The notes beneath the pieces are model-generated. The model did no database searches. It had not been told where the DNA came from and saw nothing but the letters and a program-made list of their open reading frames with translations. From contig CALBJX010000005.1 in the NCBI GenBank assembly GCA_937893015.1, positions 1 through 42,334 on the forward strand: 42,334 nucleotides of DNA, written 5' to 3'. Shown piece after piece: positions 35,135 to 42,283 of the stretch (position 1 is its first letter; each line of letters starts with the position of its first letter). The stretch is from an uncultured Verrucomicrobiales bacterium. GTDB taxonomy: Bacteria; Verrucomicrobiota; Verrucomicrobiia; Verrucomicrobiales; Akkermansiaceae. A program made the position numbers and the translations under genes.

Positions 35135-35929
35135 ATGCGCGACTACGCCAATCCCCTTCTGCTGTTGATGCTCACCGCTCTGTTCGCTTGGTGCGTGACG
35201 GGCGGCACGGAGAGCGATAACGCTTTGCTGCAACCGGAGCTTTGGCTGCTCACGCTCTGCGCGACGGGCTGCATCGTCAATGGTCTGCTGTGTCTCGCGC
35301 GCGGGCTGGCGCACCGCCCCATGCTGGCGGGGGCGGTGTGGAGCATGGTGCACCTGCTGGTCGGTTGCTGTGCGTGGGTCTATCTCTCGCAGGACACCGG
35401 CATCGACCGCGACGCCGCAGCGAAATACCGAGAGTTCATCGCCGACCACAGCCGATCCCCCTATGCCGCGGATGAATCGGGGGACAGCACGCTGACGCTG
35501 GCAGCCGCCCTCGGCAAGGATGCCGTGGTGCGTCGTCTGCTCGCCAAACACCCGCACGGCGAAGCCGAGCAGCCCGTGCTCCTGCACGCCGCCCGACTCG
35601 CGGCGATGAACGGGCGCGACGGTGCGCTGCGTCACCTGCTCGCCGCGGGAGTCCCCGCCGATGCCGTCGTTGACGGTGAGCCCCTGCTCATTGCCGCCGT
35701 CAACAGCAACAAGAGCAAGGTTGTTCTCGCCCTGCTGCACGCGGGCGCCGACATCAACCTTGCCGATGCTGACGGCAACACGCCCCTGCACCACGCCGCT
35801 CTCAACGGCGATTTCGCCCTGTGCATGCTCTTGTCGGAACACGGCGCCGACCGCCGCCGCACCAACGCTGCCGGGCTTCGCCCCGCCGAGATGACAAGCC
35901 ACACCAACATCAGCGACATGTTGGAATAA
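35135..35929 (+). CDS. Membrane-anchored ankyrin-repeat protein
   Basis: This is a 264-residue protein. Three hydrophobic segments occupy residues ~1-75 (LLLLMLTALFAWCV, LLTLCATGCIVNGLLCL, AGAVWSMVHLLVGCCAW). From ~105 on there are four or five ankyrin repeats. The clearest are EPLLIAAVNSNKSKVVLALL, HAGADINLADADGNTPLHHA and ALNGDFALCMLLSEHGADRR. Ankyrin repeats bind partner proteins, and the anchor places them at the inner membrane. It is the last gene of the run and is followed by a strong terminator. The partner is unknown. Confidence 0.8.
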   Translation: MRDYANPLLLLMLTALFAWCVTGGTESDNALLQPELWLLTLCATGCIVNGLLCLARGLAHRPMLAGAVWSMVHLLVGCCAWVYLSQDTGIDRDAAAKYREFIADHSRSPYAADESGDSTLTLAAALGKDAVVRRLLAKHPHGEAEQPVLLHAARLAAMNGRDGALRHLLAAGVPADAVVDGEPLLIAAVNSNKSKVVLALLHAGADINLADADGNTPLHHAALNGDFALCMLLSEHGADRRRTNAAGLRPAEMTSHTNISDMLE

Positions 35930-35952
35930 CGGCTTCTTTTCCTTCATCTACG

Positions 35953-35988
35953 ACAAAACGCCCCGACGTTTTCGCCGGGGCGTTTTGT
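35953..35988. terminator. Bidirectional terminator between convergent genes
   Basis: A stem acaaaacgcccc / ggggcgttttgt flanks a short loop, with A-rich and T-rich sides. It can end transcription from both the ankyrin gene (+) and the small basic gene (-). Confidence 0.85.
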
Positions 35989-36014
35989 GGTTAGTGTTCA
36001 ATGTCGGAAAAACT

Positions 36015-36191
36015 TTATTCCGCAGCAGCCTTCTTCTTGGCAGGAGCCTTCTTGGCGGGAGCTTCCGTCGTCACCTTCTTGGCGAGCTGGACGGGAGCAA
36101 CGCTCTTGTTGTTCTTAGCGATTTGCTTCTTGCGCTTGATGTAAGCGGTGCGGCGGCGACGCTTGGTCTCCTGGCGATGTTGTTGACCCAT
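36015..36191 (-). CDS. Small, very basic protein (58 residues), histone-like tail
   Basis: The protein begins MGQQHRQETKRRRRTAY, continues with KRKKQIAK and ends in AAKK-type repeats (APAKKAPAKKKAAAE). There are many Arg/Lys residues and no Cys, as in small nucleoid or ribosome-associated proteins. It lies between the ankyrin-gene terminator and the rpsU terminator, and it has a complete frame from ATG to TAA. I recall similar MGQ.HRQ...R+KAY small proteins in Verrucomicrobiota, but cannot confirm this. Codon use (aag, cgc) is typical of highly expressed genes, so it is very likely real. RNA or DNA binding is inferred from charge. Confidence 0.75.
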   Translation of the reverse strand: MGQQHRQETKRRRRTAYIKRKKQIAKNNKSVAPVQLAKKVTTEAPAKKAPAKKKAAAE

Positions 36192-36300
36192 AATCGGTTC
36201 GTATGTTTTGTAGGGCAGCGAAAACCGCCCGAGGTTGATAAGTGTTCCCTAAATAGCTTTTTTTCCTTCACAAATCAAGGAAAAAGTGCACTTCATGCAC

Positions 36301-36340
36301 AAAAAAGCGAGGTCTGACAGGCAAAAACCTGTCAGACCCC
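36301..36340 (-). terminator. Terminator of rpsU
   Basis: A perfect 11-bp stem ggtctgacagg / cctgtcagacc around caaaaa. On the minus strand it is followed by TCGCTTTTTT. It is a member of the GGTCTGAC terminator family. Confidence 0.9.
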
Positions 36341-36365
36341 AGAAAAATTCCCGAACAGAAGGGAT

Positions 36366-36605
36366 TTACGCCTCAGCGGCGGGAGTCACGGCGGCAGCGG
36401 GAATCTCCTCCTTGTTGGAGAAGTGCCACTTCACCTTGTTGCGCTTGGAAGCGGAGCGAGCCTTGCGCTTCTTCTCATCCATGGGGCTTTCGAAAGCGCG
36501 ACGGCGGCGCATCTCTTCGAGGATGCCTTCAGTGTCGAGCTTCGTCTTAAGGCGCTTGAGGGCGCGATCGATCGGTTCTCCTTTACGTACAGTGACGGAA
36601 CGCAT
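36366..36605 (-). CDS. rpsU: 30S ribosomal protein bS21
   Basis: This is a 79-residue protein. The N-terminal core VTVRKGEPIDRALKRLK, EEMRRRRAFESP and KKRKARSASKR matches bS21, a small-subunit protein involved in early initiation. The C-terminal EEIPAAAVTPAAEA extension is Ala-rich and longer than in E. coli (71 residues). It has its own well-formed promoter (36647-36675) and terminator. Confidence 0.95.
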   Translation of the reverse strand: MRSVTVRKGEPIDRALKRLKTKLDTEGILEEMRRRRAFESPMDEKKRKARSASKRNKVKWHFSNKEEIPAAAVTPAAEA

Positions 36606-36646
36606 GATTGTTTGTATGGTTGTTAAATGTCCGGGAACGGGCGACC

Positions 36647-36675
36647 AAATTACACCCGATGCAAGTATGTGTCAA
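36647..36675 (-). promoter_or_regulatory. Promoter of rpsU
   Basis: On the minus strand TTGACA (36670-36675) and TAATTT (36647-36652) are separated by 17 bp. The start lies about 35 bases before the ATG. Confidence 0.75.
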
Positions 36676-36724
36676 GCATTTTATCGCTCTTGCCGAAAAA
36701 AATCCGCATCAGCACGGAGCAAGG

Positions 36725-36759
36725 CCCGACAAATCATGGATTTGTCGGGATGTACGATG
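36725..36759. repeat. Hairpin joined to a family-A end fragment
   Basis: An 11-bp perfect stem cccgacaaatc / gatttgtcggg (36725-36749) around atg is followed by atgtacgatgtac. The gatttgt.gggatgtacgat stretch is almost the outer end of family A copies 2 and 3, so this is a solitary or decayed family-A end. Confidence 0.65.
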
Positions 36760-36788
36760 TACTTACAAACATTCATTGAGCATACATC

Positions 36789-36820
36789 GGGCGCACACCC
36801 GCGGCTGCGGGGGTGCGCCC
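36789..36820 (-). terminator. Hairpin downstream of the small membrane-protein gene
   Basis: Arms gggcgcac and cccgc pair with gcggg and gtgcgccc around ggct, with one mismatch. It lies 28 bp after the stop of the minus-strand gene. There is no strong T-run, so termination is only likely. Confidence 0.45.
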
Positions 36821-36847
36821 TTCTCCATCGCTATGTATCGGCGGGTG

Positions 36848-37006
36848 TCACAGGCCGCCTGTGAAGAGGCCGGCTGCTGCCAGTGCCCCCATCACGGCAC
36901 CCACAATCACTTTAGCCCACACGGCCTTGACACCCCAGCCCGTCAGCAAACCGGAGAAGAAGCCTGCGGCCTTCTCCGCTGTCTCGGTGTTCATTCCCAT
37001 ACTCAT
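36848..37006 (-). CDS. Small membrane protein (52 residues), unknown
   Basis: From ATG 37006 the protein starts MSMGMNTETAEKAAGFFSGL. One long hydrophobic stretch follows (VIVGAVMGALAAAGLFTGGL), and it ends a few residues later. ATG at 36992 (MNTETAEK) is an alternative start. The longer open frame to 37102 is rejected because its added residues look random. It could be a single-span envelope peptide. The holin-like size alone is not enough to call it phage-derived. Confidence 0.5.
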   Translation of the reverse strand: MSMGMNTETAEKAAGFFSGLLTGWGVKAVWAKVIVGAVMGALAAAGLFTGGL

Positions 37007-37237
37007 AAGCAGGCACACTCTACACAACGGGGGCAGCGCACGCAACGGCCACGTGCACGCGTGCGCATGCGTTTCGCGGGAGGAATGGGGTAACGGATGC
37101 AAAGCCCCACGAAACGCTTAGCGCCGACACGCGCTTTTTACAGAGTTCACCCGCGGCGTCAGGCGCGAGAATTCTGCGATTTATTCCATGGACTTTGCCC
37201 TTTGTCCATCTTTTTGCAAAAAAATCCCGATTTCTGC

Positions 37238-37266
37238 TTGACTTTCATTCCGTGGTGGTGTATATA
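37238..37266 (+). promoter_or_regulatory. Promoter of rpsN
   Basis: TTGACT (37238-37243) and TATATA (37261-37266) are separated by 17 bp, and the ATG is 17 bp after the -10 box. The gtatatac around the -10 resembles the core of the two palindromes upstream of rdrA. Confidence 0.75.
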
Positions 37267-37282
37267 CCTCGCCCACAAAGTT

Positions 37283-37552
37283 ATGGCAAAGAAAAGCTGG
37301 ATTGAAAGAAACAAGAAGAAGGCAGCTGTCGCGGCTCGTTATGCAGACCTCCGCGCCAAGCTGAAGGCTGAAGGCGACTACATCGGTCTCACGATGCTGC
37401 CGCGCAATGCTTCCCCCGTGCGTCTGGTGAACCGCTGCGAGCTCACCGGCCGTCGCCACGCTTTCCTGCGTCGCTTCCACCTCTCCCGTATCGCGTTCCG
37501 CGAGCTTGCCAACGCCGGCATGATTCCCGGTGTGACCAAGTCCAGCTGGTAA
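37283..37552 (+). CDS. rpsN: 30S ribosomal protein uS14, zinc-free form
   Basis: This 89-residue protein has the N-terminal MAKKSWIERNKKK and the C-terminal RCELTGRRHAFLRRFHLSR, FRELANAGMIPGVTKSSW of the long, C- (zinc-independent) uS14 class. No CxxC pairs are present. It is encoded alone here, outside an S10/spc ribosomal operon. That is known for extra or relocated uS14 genes and in some PVC bacteria. The promoter is strong. Confidence 0.95.
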   Translation: MAKKSWIERNKKKAAVAARYADLRAKLKAEGDYIGLTMLPRNASPVRLVNRCELTGRRHAFLRRFHLSRIAFRELANAGMIPGVTKSSW

Positions 37553-37567
37553 GCCATACATTCGAGC

Positions 37568-37597
37568 TTGACAATCTTCCTCGGCGCGGGCTATTCT
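37568..37597 (+). promoter_or_regulatory. Promoter of the FmdB-like gene
   Basis: TTGACA (37568-37573) and TATTCT (37592-37597) are separated by 18 bp, with a predicted leader of about 15 bases. Confidence 0.65.
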
Positions 37598-37619
37598 CTA
37601 GGGTAGCCCGCGCTTGCCT

Positions 37620-37880
37620 ATGCCGATATACGAGTACATCTCCGAGCACCCCGAGGACCCGGCACAATCCTGCCCGATGTGCCGCAAGGGTTTTGAACTC
37701 ATGCGCCCGCTCAACCGCGAGCCGCTCACCAAGTGCATGTACTGCAAGCACCCCGTGCGCAAGAAAATCGGCACGGTGAACGTCCCCACCATCACTGCCC
37801 CGCTCTCTGTCTCCGACGCCAAGAAAGCGGGCTTCACCGTCATGGAAAAGCGTGACTTGGGCGTCTACGAAAAACTCTGA
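37620..37880 (+). CDS. FmdB-family zinc-ribbon protein
   Basis: This 86-residue protein starts at ATG 37620 (MPIYEYISEHPED), the canonical FmdB opening. Two cysteine pairs, CPMC (residues 19-22) and CMYC (39-42), form the zinc ribbon. The C-terminal half is a basic, unstructured-looking tail. Members are small putative regulators or chaperone-like proteins with no proven general role. It lies 10 bp before the CNNM gene and is probably cotranscribed with it. Confidence 0.85.
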   Translation: MPIYEYISEHPEDPAQSCPMCRKGFELMRPLNREPLTKCMYCKHPVRKKIGTVNVPTITAPLSVSDAKKAGFTVMEKRDLGVYEKL

Positions 37881-37890
37881 CCCCCTGCCC

Positions 37891-39285
37891 ATGGACTTTT
37901 TTCTGACCCCCGAGCAAATTGCGCAACTGGAGTGGCACTACCCGAGCGCGGCCTCCATCATCCTCTTCGTGCTCGCCATTGCGTTCTTCCTTTTCCTGAA
38001 CGCCTTCTTCGTGGCCAATGAGTTCGCCAGCACCCGCGTGCGCGAAAGCCAGCTGGCCGAGGACGACGACGACACCAAGGGCGAGGCCAAACGCCGCGCC
38101 ACCGCCCTGCACATCGTCCGCCATCTGGACACCTACCTCTCCGCCAATCAGGTGGGCATCACGATTGCCTCCCTCGTGCTCGGCAGCTTGGGCGAGCCCT
38201 TCATCGGCGGCCTCATTGCCCCGCCCCTGCAATATTTTCTTCATCTCACCGACCCCGTGGTGCACGGCATCTCCTTTGCCGTCGCCTACACCACCTTCAC
38301 CTTCGCCCACGTCGTGCTGGGCGAGCTGGTGCCCAAGAATCTCGCGCTGCGCCGCCCGCTGGGCGTGGCCATGGGCACCGCCCTCTGGATGCAGCGTTTC
38401 GCCACCTGTTTCTCACCGATAGTGAAACTCTTCAACTCCACCGCCAACGGCATTGCACACGTCTGTTTCGGTGTGGAGCCCGACTTCGTCTCCACCCCCA
38501 CGCACAGCGCAGAGGAGATTGCCCTCATCGTGGAGCAGAGCGGCAAGAGCAACGAAGTGACGGAAACCGAGGCGGAAATCTCCAAGAACGCGCTGGAGCT
38601 CAACGACCAGTCCGTCTACGACATCATGGTGCCCCGCAAGGAGCTGGAGGTGCTGGATATCGACCTGCCCTTCGAAACCCTTGTCGAGCGCATTACCGAT
38701 AGCCGCCACAGCCGTTTTCCCATCGTCTCCGGCCACCTCGACAACGCGAAGGGCTGGCTGCATGTGAAGGATATCCTGCTGATGCTCCGCTCGGGGGCGA
38801 CGGACATCCGCCGCGCCATCCGCCCGCTGAAAGTCGTGCCCGACACCATGAAGCTGGACACCCTGCTGGAGTTCTTCCGCCGCGAGCACACACACTTTGC
38901 GCTGGTGGTGGATGAGTTCGGTGATGCGCAGGGCATGGTCTACCTCGATGATGTGCTGGAGGAAATCGTGGGCGACGACATCCGCGACGAGTTCGAATCC
39001 GACGAAAGCCGCGACTTCTTCTCCATCGGCGAAGGGCAGTATATCGCCAGCGGCCAGCTTTCCCTCTCCGACCTCGAAGAAGAGTTGCCCGAGCTCGGCG
39101 AGCTGGAGAGCGAAGGCGGTGCCGCCACCCTCGGCGGCTACCTCACCGATGTCCTCGGCCACCTGCCCGCCTGCGATGAGCACCTCCGCATCCGCAACTA
39201 CCTCATCACCGTCACCGGCACGGACGGCCGTCGCGTCACCCAAGCGAGGATTGAAGCGGCCAAACAGGAAGCGGAAGCCTCGTGA
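37891..39285 (+). CDS. CNNM/CBS-domain transporter (CorC/HlyC-like family)
   Basis: This is a 464-residue protein. An N-terminal CNNM (DUF21) membrane part has hydrophobic segments near residues 20-45, 85-105, 120-145 and 150-165, with FFVANEFASTRVRESQL typical of the family. Two CBS domains follow (YDIMVPRKELEVLDID and HTHFALVVDEFGDAQGMV), then a C-terminal CorC/HlyC transporter-associated domain with an acidic linker (DESRDFFSIGEGQY). The family is implicated in Mg2+ or Na+ efflux and was historically called hemolysin. It starts 10 bp after the FmdB-like gene. Confidence 0.9.
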   Translation: MDFFLTPEQIAQLEWHYPSAASIILFVLAIAFFLFLNAFFVANEFASTRVRESQLAEDDDDTKGEAKRRATALHIVRHLDTYLSANQVGITIASLVLGSLGEPFIGGLIAPPLQYFLHLTDPVVHGISFAVAYTTFTFAHVVLGELVPKNLALRRPLGVAMGTALWMQRFATCFSPIVKLFNSTANGIAHVCFGVEPDFVSTPTHSAEEIALIVEQSGKSNEVTETEAEISKNALELNDQSVYDIMVPRKELEVLDIDLPFETLVERITDSRHSRFPIVSGHLDNAKGWLHVKDILLMLRSGATDIRRAIRPLKVVPDTMKLDTLLEFFRREHTHFALVVDEFGDAQGMVYLDDVLEEIVGDDIRDEFESDESRDFFSIGEGQYIASGQLSLSDLEEELPELGELESEGGAATLGGYLTDVLGHLPACDEHLRIRNYLITVTGTDGRRVTQARIEAAKQEAEAS

Positions 39286-39306
39286 GGAATGACAAATGAC
39301 AAGTTA

Positions 39307-39337
39307 CAAATTGTAGAATTTGCGCGGCTGCGCCGCG
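39307..39337 (+). repeat. Family-B inverted repeat, left arm
   Basis: This 31-bp arm (caaattgtagaatttg plus gcgcggctgcgccgcg) is the perfect reverse complement of 40636-40666. Outside it lie acaaatgaca-type units. The arms flank one gene, 1.3 kb apart. The GC core resembles the hairpin of the family-A repeats. Confidence 0.9.
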
Positions 39338-39345
39338 TGGAATGG

Positions 39346-39378
39346 AAAACGGTCTGACAGGTTGTCAGACCGTTTTTG
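39346..39378 (+). terminator. Terminator after the CNNM gene
   Basis: A 13-bp stem aaaacggtctgac / gtcagaccgtttt with a 5-base loop and a T-run. GGTCTGAC family. Confidence 0.92.
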
Positions 39379-39494
39379 TCACTTTTTTCAAAAAAAAGGG
39401 TGCACAGAAGGATGGATAGGGCTTATACTCTATGGAGACAGCTCTATCCATCGGGATGGCTCTCCATTTTTCAACCGTCAATCACCTCATCGTC

Positions 39495-40577
39495 ATGAAA
39501 AAAACTCTCTTTATCGCGCTCCTTGCCGTCTTTCCGTTGATGGCGCAGGCCAAAATTTCCGCTCCCGCGGCGCAGGATGCGCCGAATGCTGCCACCGCTG
39601 AGGCCACCGCCGAAAGTGTGGCGGAAAAGCTCTGCAAGCTGATGGATGACTGCGCCTCTCTCATGGAACGCTGTCAGGAAAAAAACGCCGACAAGACGGC
39701 CGACAAGCTGGAGAAAAAGTTCGCTCAGGTCAAGAAGCAGCGTTCGCTGCTGAAAAAAATCGCCAAGAAGCAACCCGAGCAGATGGATGAACTGAAACAG
39801 AACACGGAGCTTTGCGAGAAACTCCTAGGCTCGAGCATGCGCCTCGACAACGCCCGCGAGCAACTGGCAGCCAAGGAGTTCTACGGCTCTCCCCGTTTGG
39901 AGAAGATAGCGGAGGCACCCTGCGACATCGCCATCCTGCGGGGCGCTGCCCCGCAGCCGAGCAGCCCGAAGGGCGGCACTGCAAGCGTCAGCGGCATGAT
40001 GACGGAATGTGCCACGCTGATGAACGACTGCACCCAAGAGAATGTCGACGCGCAGACCGATAAGCTGGAAGCCCTGTTCGACAAGATTCAGGAAGCCATC
40101 AACGCCGACAACATCGACGAGAACGCCGACAAAGCCGCTGCTCAGATGGAAACCGCAGCCCAAAAACTGGAGGCAAACGGCTACTATGGCTCCTCCCGTC
40201 TGGAGACTCTCCTGACACACCCGCGCCGCAAGAAGGTTGAGACGCAGGACTTAAACACGGCGACGCCCGAAGCCATCATCACCGAATGGGCCGGGCGCAT
40301 AGAAGAAATGGCGGATTTGCTGGAGCAGTGTACGCAGGCAAACGCCGATGAGACGGCGGACGAACTCGCTCAGAAAATCGCTCGCTTGGCAGAGCTGAAA
40401 AAAGCCGCCGAGAGTCTGCCGAAGGAAGCACAGGCAAGCATCCGAACCAATCAGAAGCTCGGGGAAAACCTTCTCGTGGCGGGCCTTCGGTTTGAAGCGG
40501 CTGCCGCCTTCGTGAAAGAAAAGGGCTATTTCGGCTCAGAGAAGCTGAAACAGGCCATGGAAAATCTTCCGCGCTGA
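39495..40577 (+). CDS. Exported protein built of three ~100-residue repeats
   Basis: From ATG 39495 this is a 360-residue protein with a signal peptide (MKKTLFIALLAVFPLMAQA, cleavage after AQA). The mature part is a threefold repeat. Each unit has a Cys-containing helix (LMDDCASLMERCQ, ECATLMNDCTQ and MADLLEQCTQ), a KTADKLE/AQTDKLE/ETADELA helix, and a terminal (F/Y)YGS..L(E/K) motif (EFYGSPRLEKI, GYYGSSRLETL and GYFGSEKLKQA). It is probably an all-helical periplasmic protein and possibly disulfide-linked. The family is not recognised. A TATACT at 39424-39429 may be its -10. The gene is bracketed by 31-bp perfect inverted repeats and by two terminators of the same family, a cassette-like setting. 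Confidence 0.8.
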   Translation: MKKTLFIALLAVFPLMAQAKISAPAAQDAPNAATAEATAESVAEKLCKLMDDCASLMERCQEKNADKTADKLEKKFAQVKKQRSLLKKIAKKQPEQMDELKQNTELCEKLLGSSMRLDNAREQLAAKEFYGSPRLEKIAEAPCDIAILRGAAPQPSSPKGGTASVSGMMTECATLMNDCTQENVDAQTDKLEALFDKIQEAINADNIDENADKAAAQMETAAQKLEANGYYGSSRLETLLTHPRRKKVETQDLNTATPEAIITEWAGRIEEMADLLEQCTQANADETADELAQKIARLAELKKAAESLPKEAQASIRTNQKLGENLLVAGLRFEAAAAFVKEKGYFGSEKLKQAMENLPR

Positions 40578-40596
40578 ACAGCCCCCACCGAAAACC

Positions 40597-40629
40597 GAAC
40601 GGTCTGACGGCAACGTCAGACCGTTTTCC
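40597..40629 (+). terminator. Terminator after the triplicated exported protein
   Basis: A stem aacggtctgacg / cgtcagaccgtt with a gcaa tetraloop and a T-rich end. GGTCTGAC family. Confidence 0.92.
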
Positions 40630-40635
40630 TATTTC

Positions 40636-40666
40636 CGCGGCGCAGCCGCGCAAATTCTACAATTTG
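40636..40666 (-). repeat. Family-B inverted repeat, right arm
   Basis: Perfect reverse complement of 39307-39337. It is followed outward by tcatttgtaa units up to about 40693. Confidence 0.9.
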
Positions 40667-40704
40667 TCATTTGTAAATTGTCATTTGTAATTCTGTCTTT
40701 GCTC

Positions 40705-40733
40705 TTGCTTTCACGCCTCACTTGTGCTAACAT
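40705..40733 (+). promoter_or_regulatory. Probable promoter of gdhA
   Basis: TTGCTT (40705-40710) and TAACAT (40728-40733) are separated by 17 bp, giving a leader of roughly 95 bases. A C/G-rich leader without a clear riboswitch follows. Confidence 0.5.
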
Positions 40734-40835
40734 GCGCCCGCGTGGATGCGCCCGTGGGTTCGTTGCGCGGCAAAATTGCTGTGGATGCCGTGTTGCCTGC
40801 CCTTCAACGGGATTCCCGCAACCCCACAACCAACC

Positions 40836-42200
40836 ATGTCTGATTACACTAATAAGGTTTTGGAGCAGGTTCGCGCCAAGAACGCCGCTGAACCCGAGTT
40901 CGTGCAGGCCGTGCAGGAGGTTATCTCCACCATCGCCCCCGTGCTCGACGCCCACAAGAAGTACGAGGATAACTGCATCCTTGAACGCATCACCGAACCG
41001 GAGCGTACCATCATGTTCCGCGTGCCGTGGATTGACGACAAGGGCAACATCCGCATCAACCGCGGCTACCGCGTGGAGTTCAACAGCGCCATCGGGCCGT
41101 ACAAGGGCGGTCTGCGCTTCCACCCCTCCGTGAACCTCGGCATCCTCAAGTTCCTCGGTTTCGAGCAGGTGTTCAAGAACTCCCTGACGACCCTCGCCAT
41201 GGGCGGCGGTAAGGGCGGTTCCGACTTCGATCCCAAGGGCAAGAGCGACCGCGAAGTGATGAGCTTCTGCCAGAGCTTCATGACGGAGCTTCAGCGCCAC
41301 ATCGGCCCCGATACCGACGTTCCCGCCGGTGACATCGGCGTGGGCGGCCGCGAAATCGGCTACCTCTTCGGCCAGTACAAGCGCCTGCGCAACGAGTTCA
41401 CGGGCGTGCTCACGGGCAAGGCCCTCCACTGGGGCGGCTCCCTCATCCGTCCCGAAGCCACGGGCTACGGCTGCGTGTACTTCGCCCAGAACATGCTCGC
41501 CACGCAGAACGACAGCGTGGAAGGCAAGGTCTGCGTCGTGTCCGGTTCCGGTAACGTCGCCCAGTACCTCGTCGAGAAGCTCAACCAGCTCGGCGCCAAG
41601 GTCGTCACCATGTCCGACTCCAACGGCTACGTCTACGACCCCGCCGGTATCGACATGGAGAAGATTCACTGGATCATGGAGCTCAAGAATGTCCGCCGCG
41701 GCCGTATCAAGGAGTACGCCGACGCCTTCCCCGGCGTGCAGTACTTCGAGGGTCAGCGCCCCTGGGGCGTGCCCTGCGACTGCGCCTTCCCCTGCGCCAC
41801 GCAGAACGAAATCAATGGTGCGGAAGCCGCTACGCTCATCAAGAATGGTTGTAAGCTCGTCGCCGAAGGTGCCAACATGCCCTCCGACCTCGACGCCATC
41901 AACAACTACCTCTCCGCTCACATTCTCTACGGCCCGGCCAAGGCTGCCAACGCCGGCGGCGTGGCCACCTCCGGTCTCGAGATGGCCCAGAACAGCCAGC
42001 GCCTCAACTGGACGAGCGAAGAAGTGGATGCCAAGCTCTTCGGCATCATGAAGGACATCCACGAGAACGCCTACGGCCACGCTCACGAGTTCGCCGCCGC
42101 TACGGGCACCACGGATGCCTTCACCAACTACGTCGCAGGCGCCAACATCGCCGGCTTCGTGAAGGTGGCCGACTCCATGATTGATCAGGGCTTGGTGTAA
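40836..42200 (+). CDS. gdhA: NADP-type glutamate dehydrogenase
   Basis: This 454-residue hexameric GDH has family motifs throughout. GPYKGGLRFHPSVN carries the glutamate-binding Lys region. Catalytic Lys and nearby residues are in GGGKGGSDFDPKGKSD, and PAGDIGVGGREIGY, TGKALHWGGS and VVSGSGNVAQY (Rossmann nucleotide-binding) also match. The enzyme interconverts glutamate and 2-oxoglutarate plus ammonia in the cytoplasm, here probably for ammonia assimilation. ATG 40836 (MSDYTNKVLEQV) matches the normal N-terminus; the longer open frame to 40746 does not. Coenzyme preference is taken from family similarity. Confidence 0.95.
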   Translation: MSDYTNKVLEQVRAKNAAEPEFVQAVQEVISTIAPVLDAHKKYEDNCILERITEPERTIMFRVPWIDDKGNIRINRGYRVEFNSAIGPYKGGLRFHPSVNLGILKFLGFEQVFKNSLTTLAMGGGKGGSDFDPKGKSDREVMSFCQSFMTELQRHIGPDTDVPAGDIGVGGREIGYLFGQYKRLRNEFTGVLTGKALHWGGSLIRPEATGYGCVYFAQNMLATQNDSVEGKVCVVSGSGNVAQYLVEKLNQLGAKVVTMSDSNGYVYDPAGIDMEKIHWIMELKNVRRGRIKEYADAFPGVQYFEGQRPWGVPCDCAFPCATQNEINGAEAATLIKNGCKLVAEGANMPSDLDAINNYLSAHILYGPAKAANAGGVATSGLEMAQNSQRLNWTSEEVDAKLFGIMKDIHENAYGHAHEFAAATGTTDAFTNYVAGANIAGFVKVADSMIDQGLV

Positions 42201-42220
42201 ACCATTTCCTCATCCTTTTC

Positions 42221-42256
42221 AACCGCCGCAAAGCCCTGCTTTGCGGCGGTTTTTTC
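42221..42256 (+). terminator. Terminator after gdhA
   Basis: A stem aaccgccgcaaag / ctttgcggcggtt around a short loop, followed by a T-run. Confidence 0.92.
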
Positions 42257-42283
42257 AATATTCGGGAAAACGCGCAGATAAAT

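Noticed and set aside
32819..35947. A 1042-residue open frame on the minus strand
   Set aside because: It runs antisense to the DUF3592-like, NERD-helicase and ankyrin genes, whose sense products have clear domains. Its translation is Val/Gly/Glu/His-rich antisense-type sequence with no motif.
36848..37006. Phage holin assignment for the 52-residue membrane protein
   Set aside because: Size and one hydrophobic stretch are not enough, and no lysis or phage gene is nearby.
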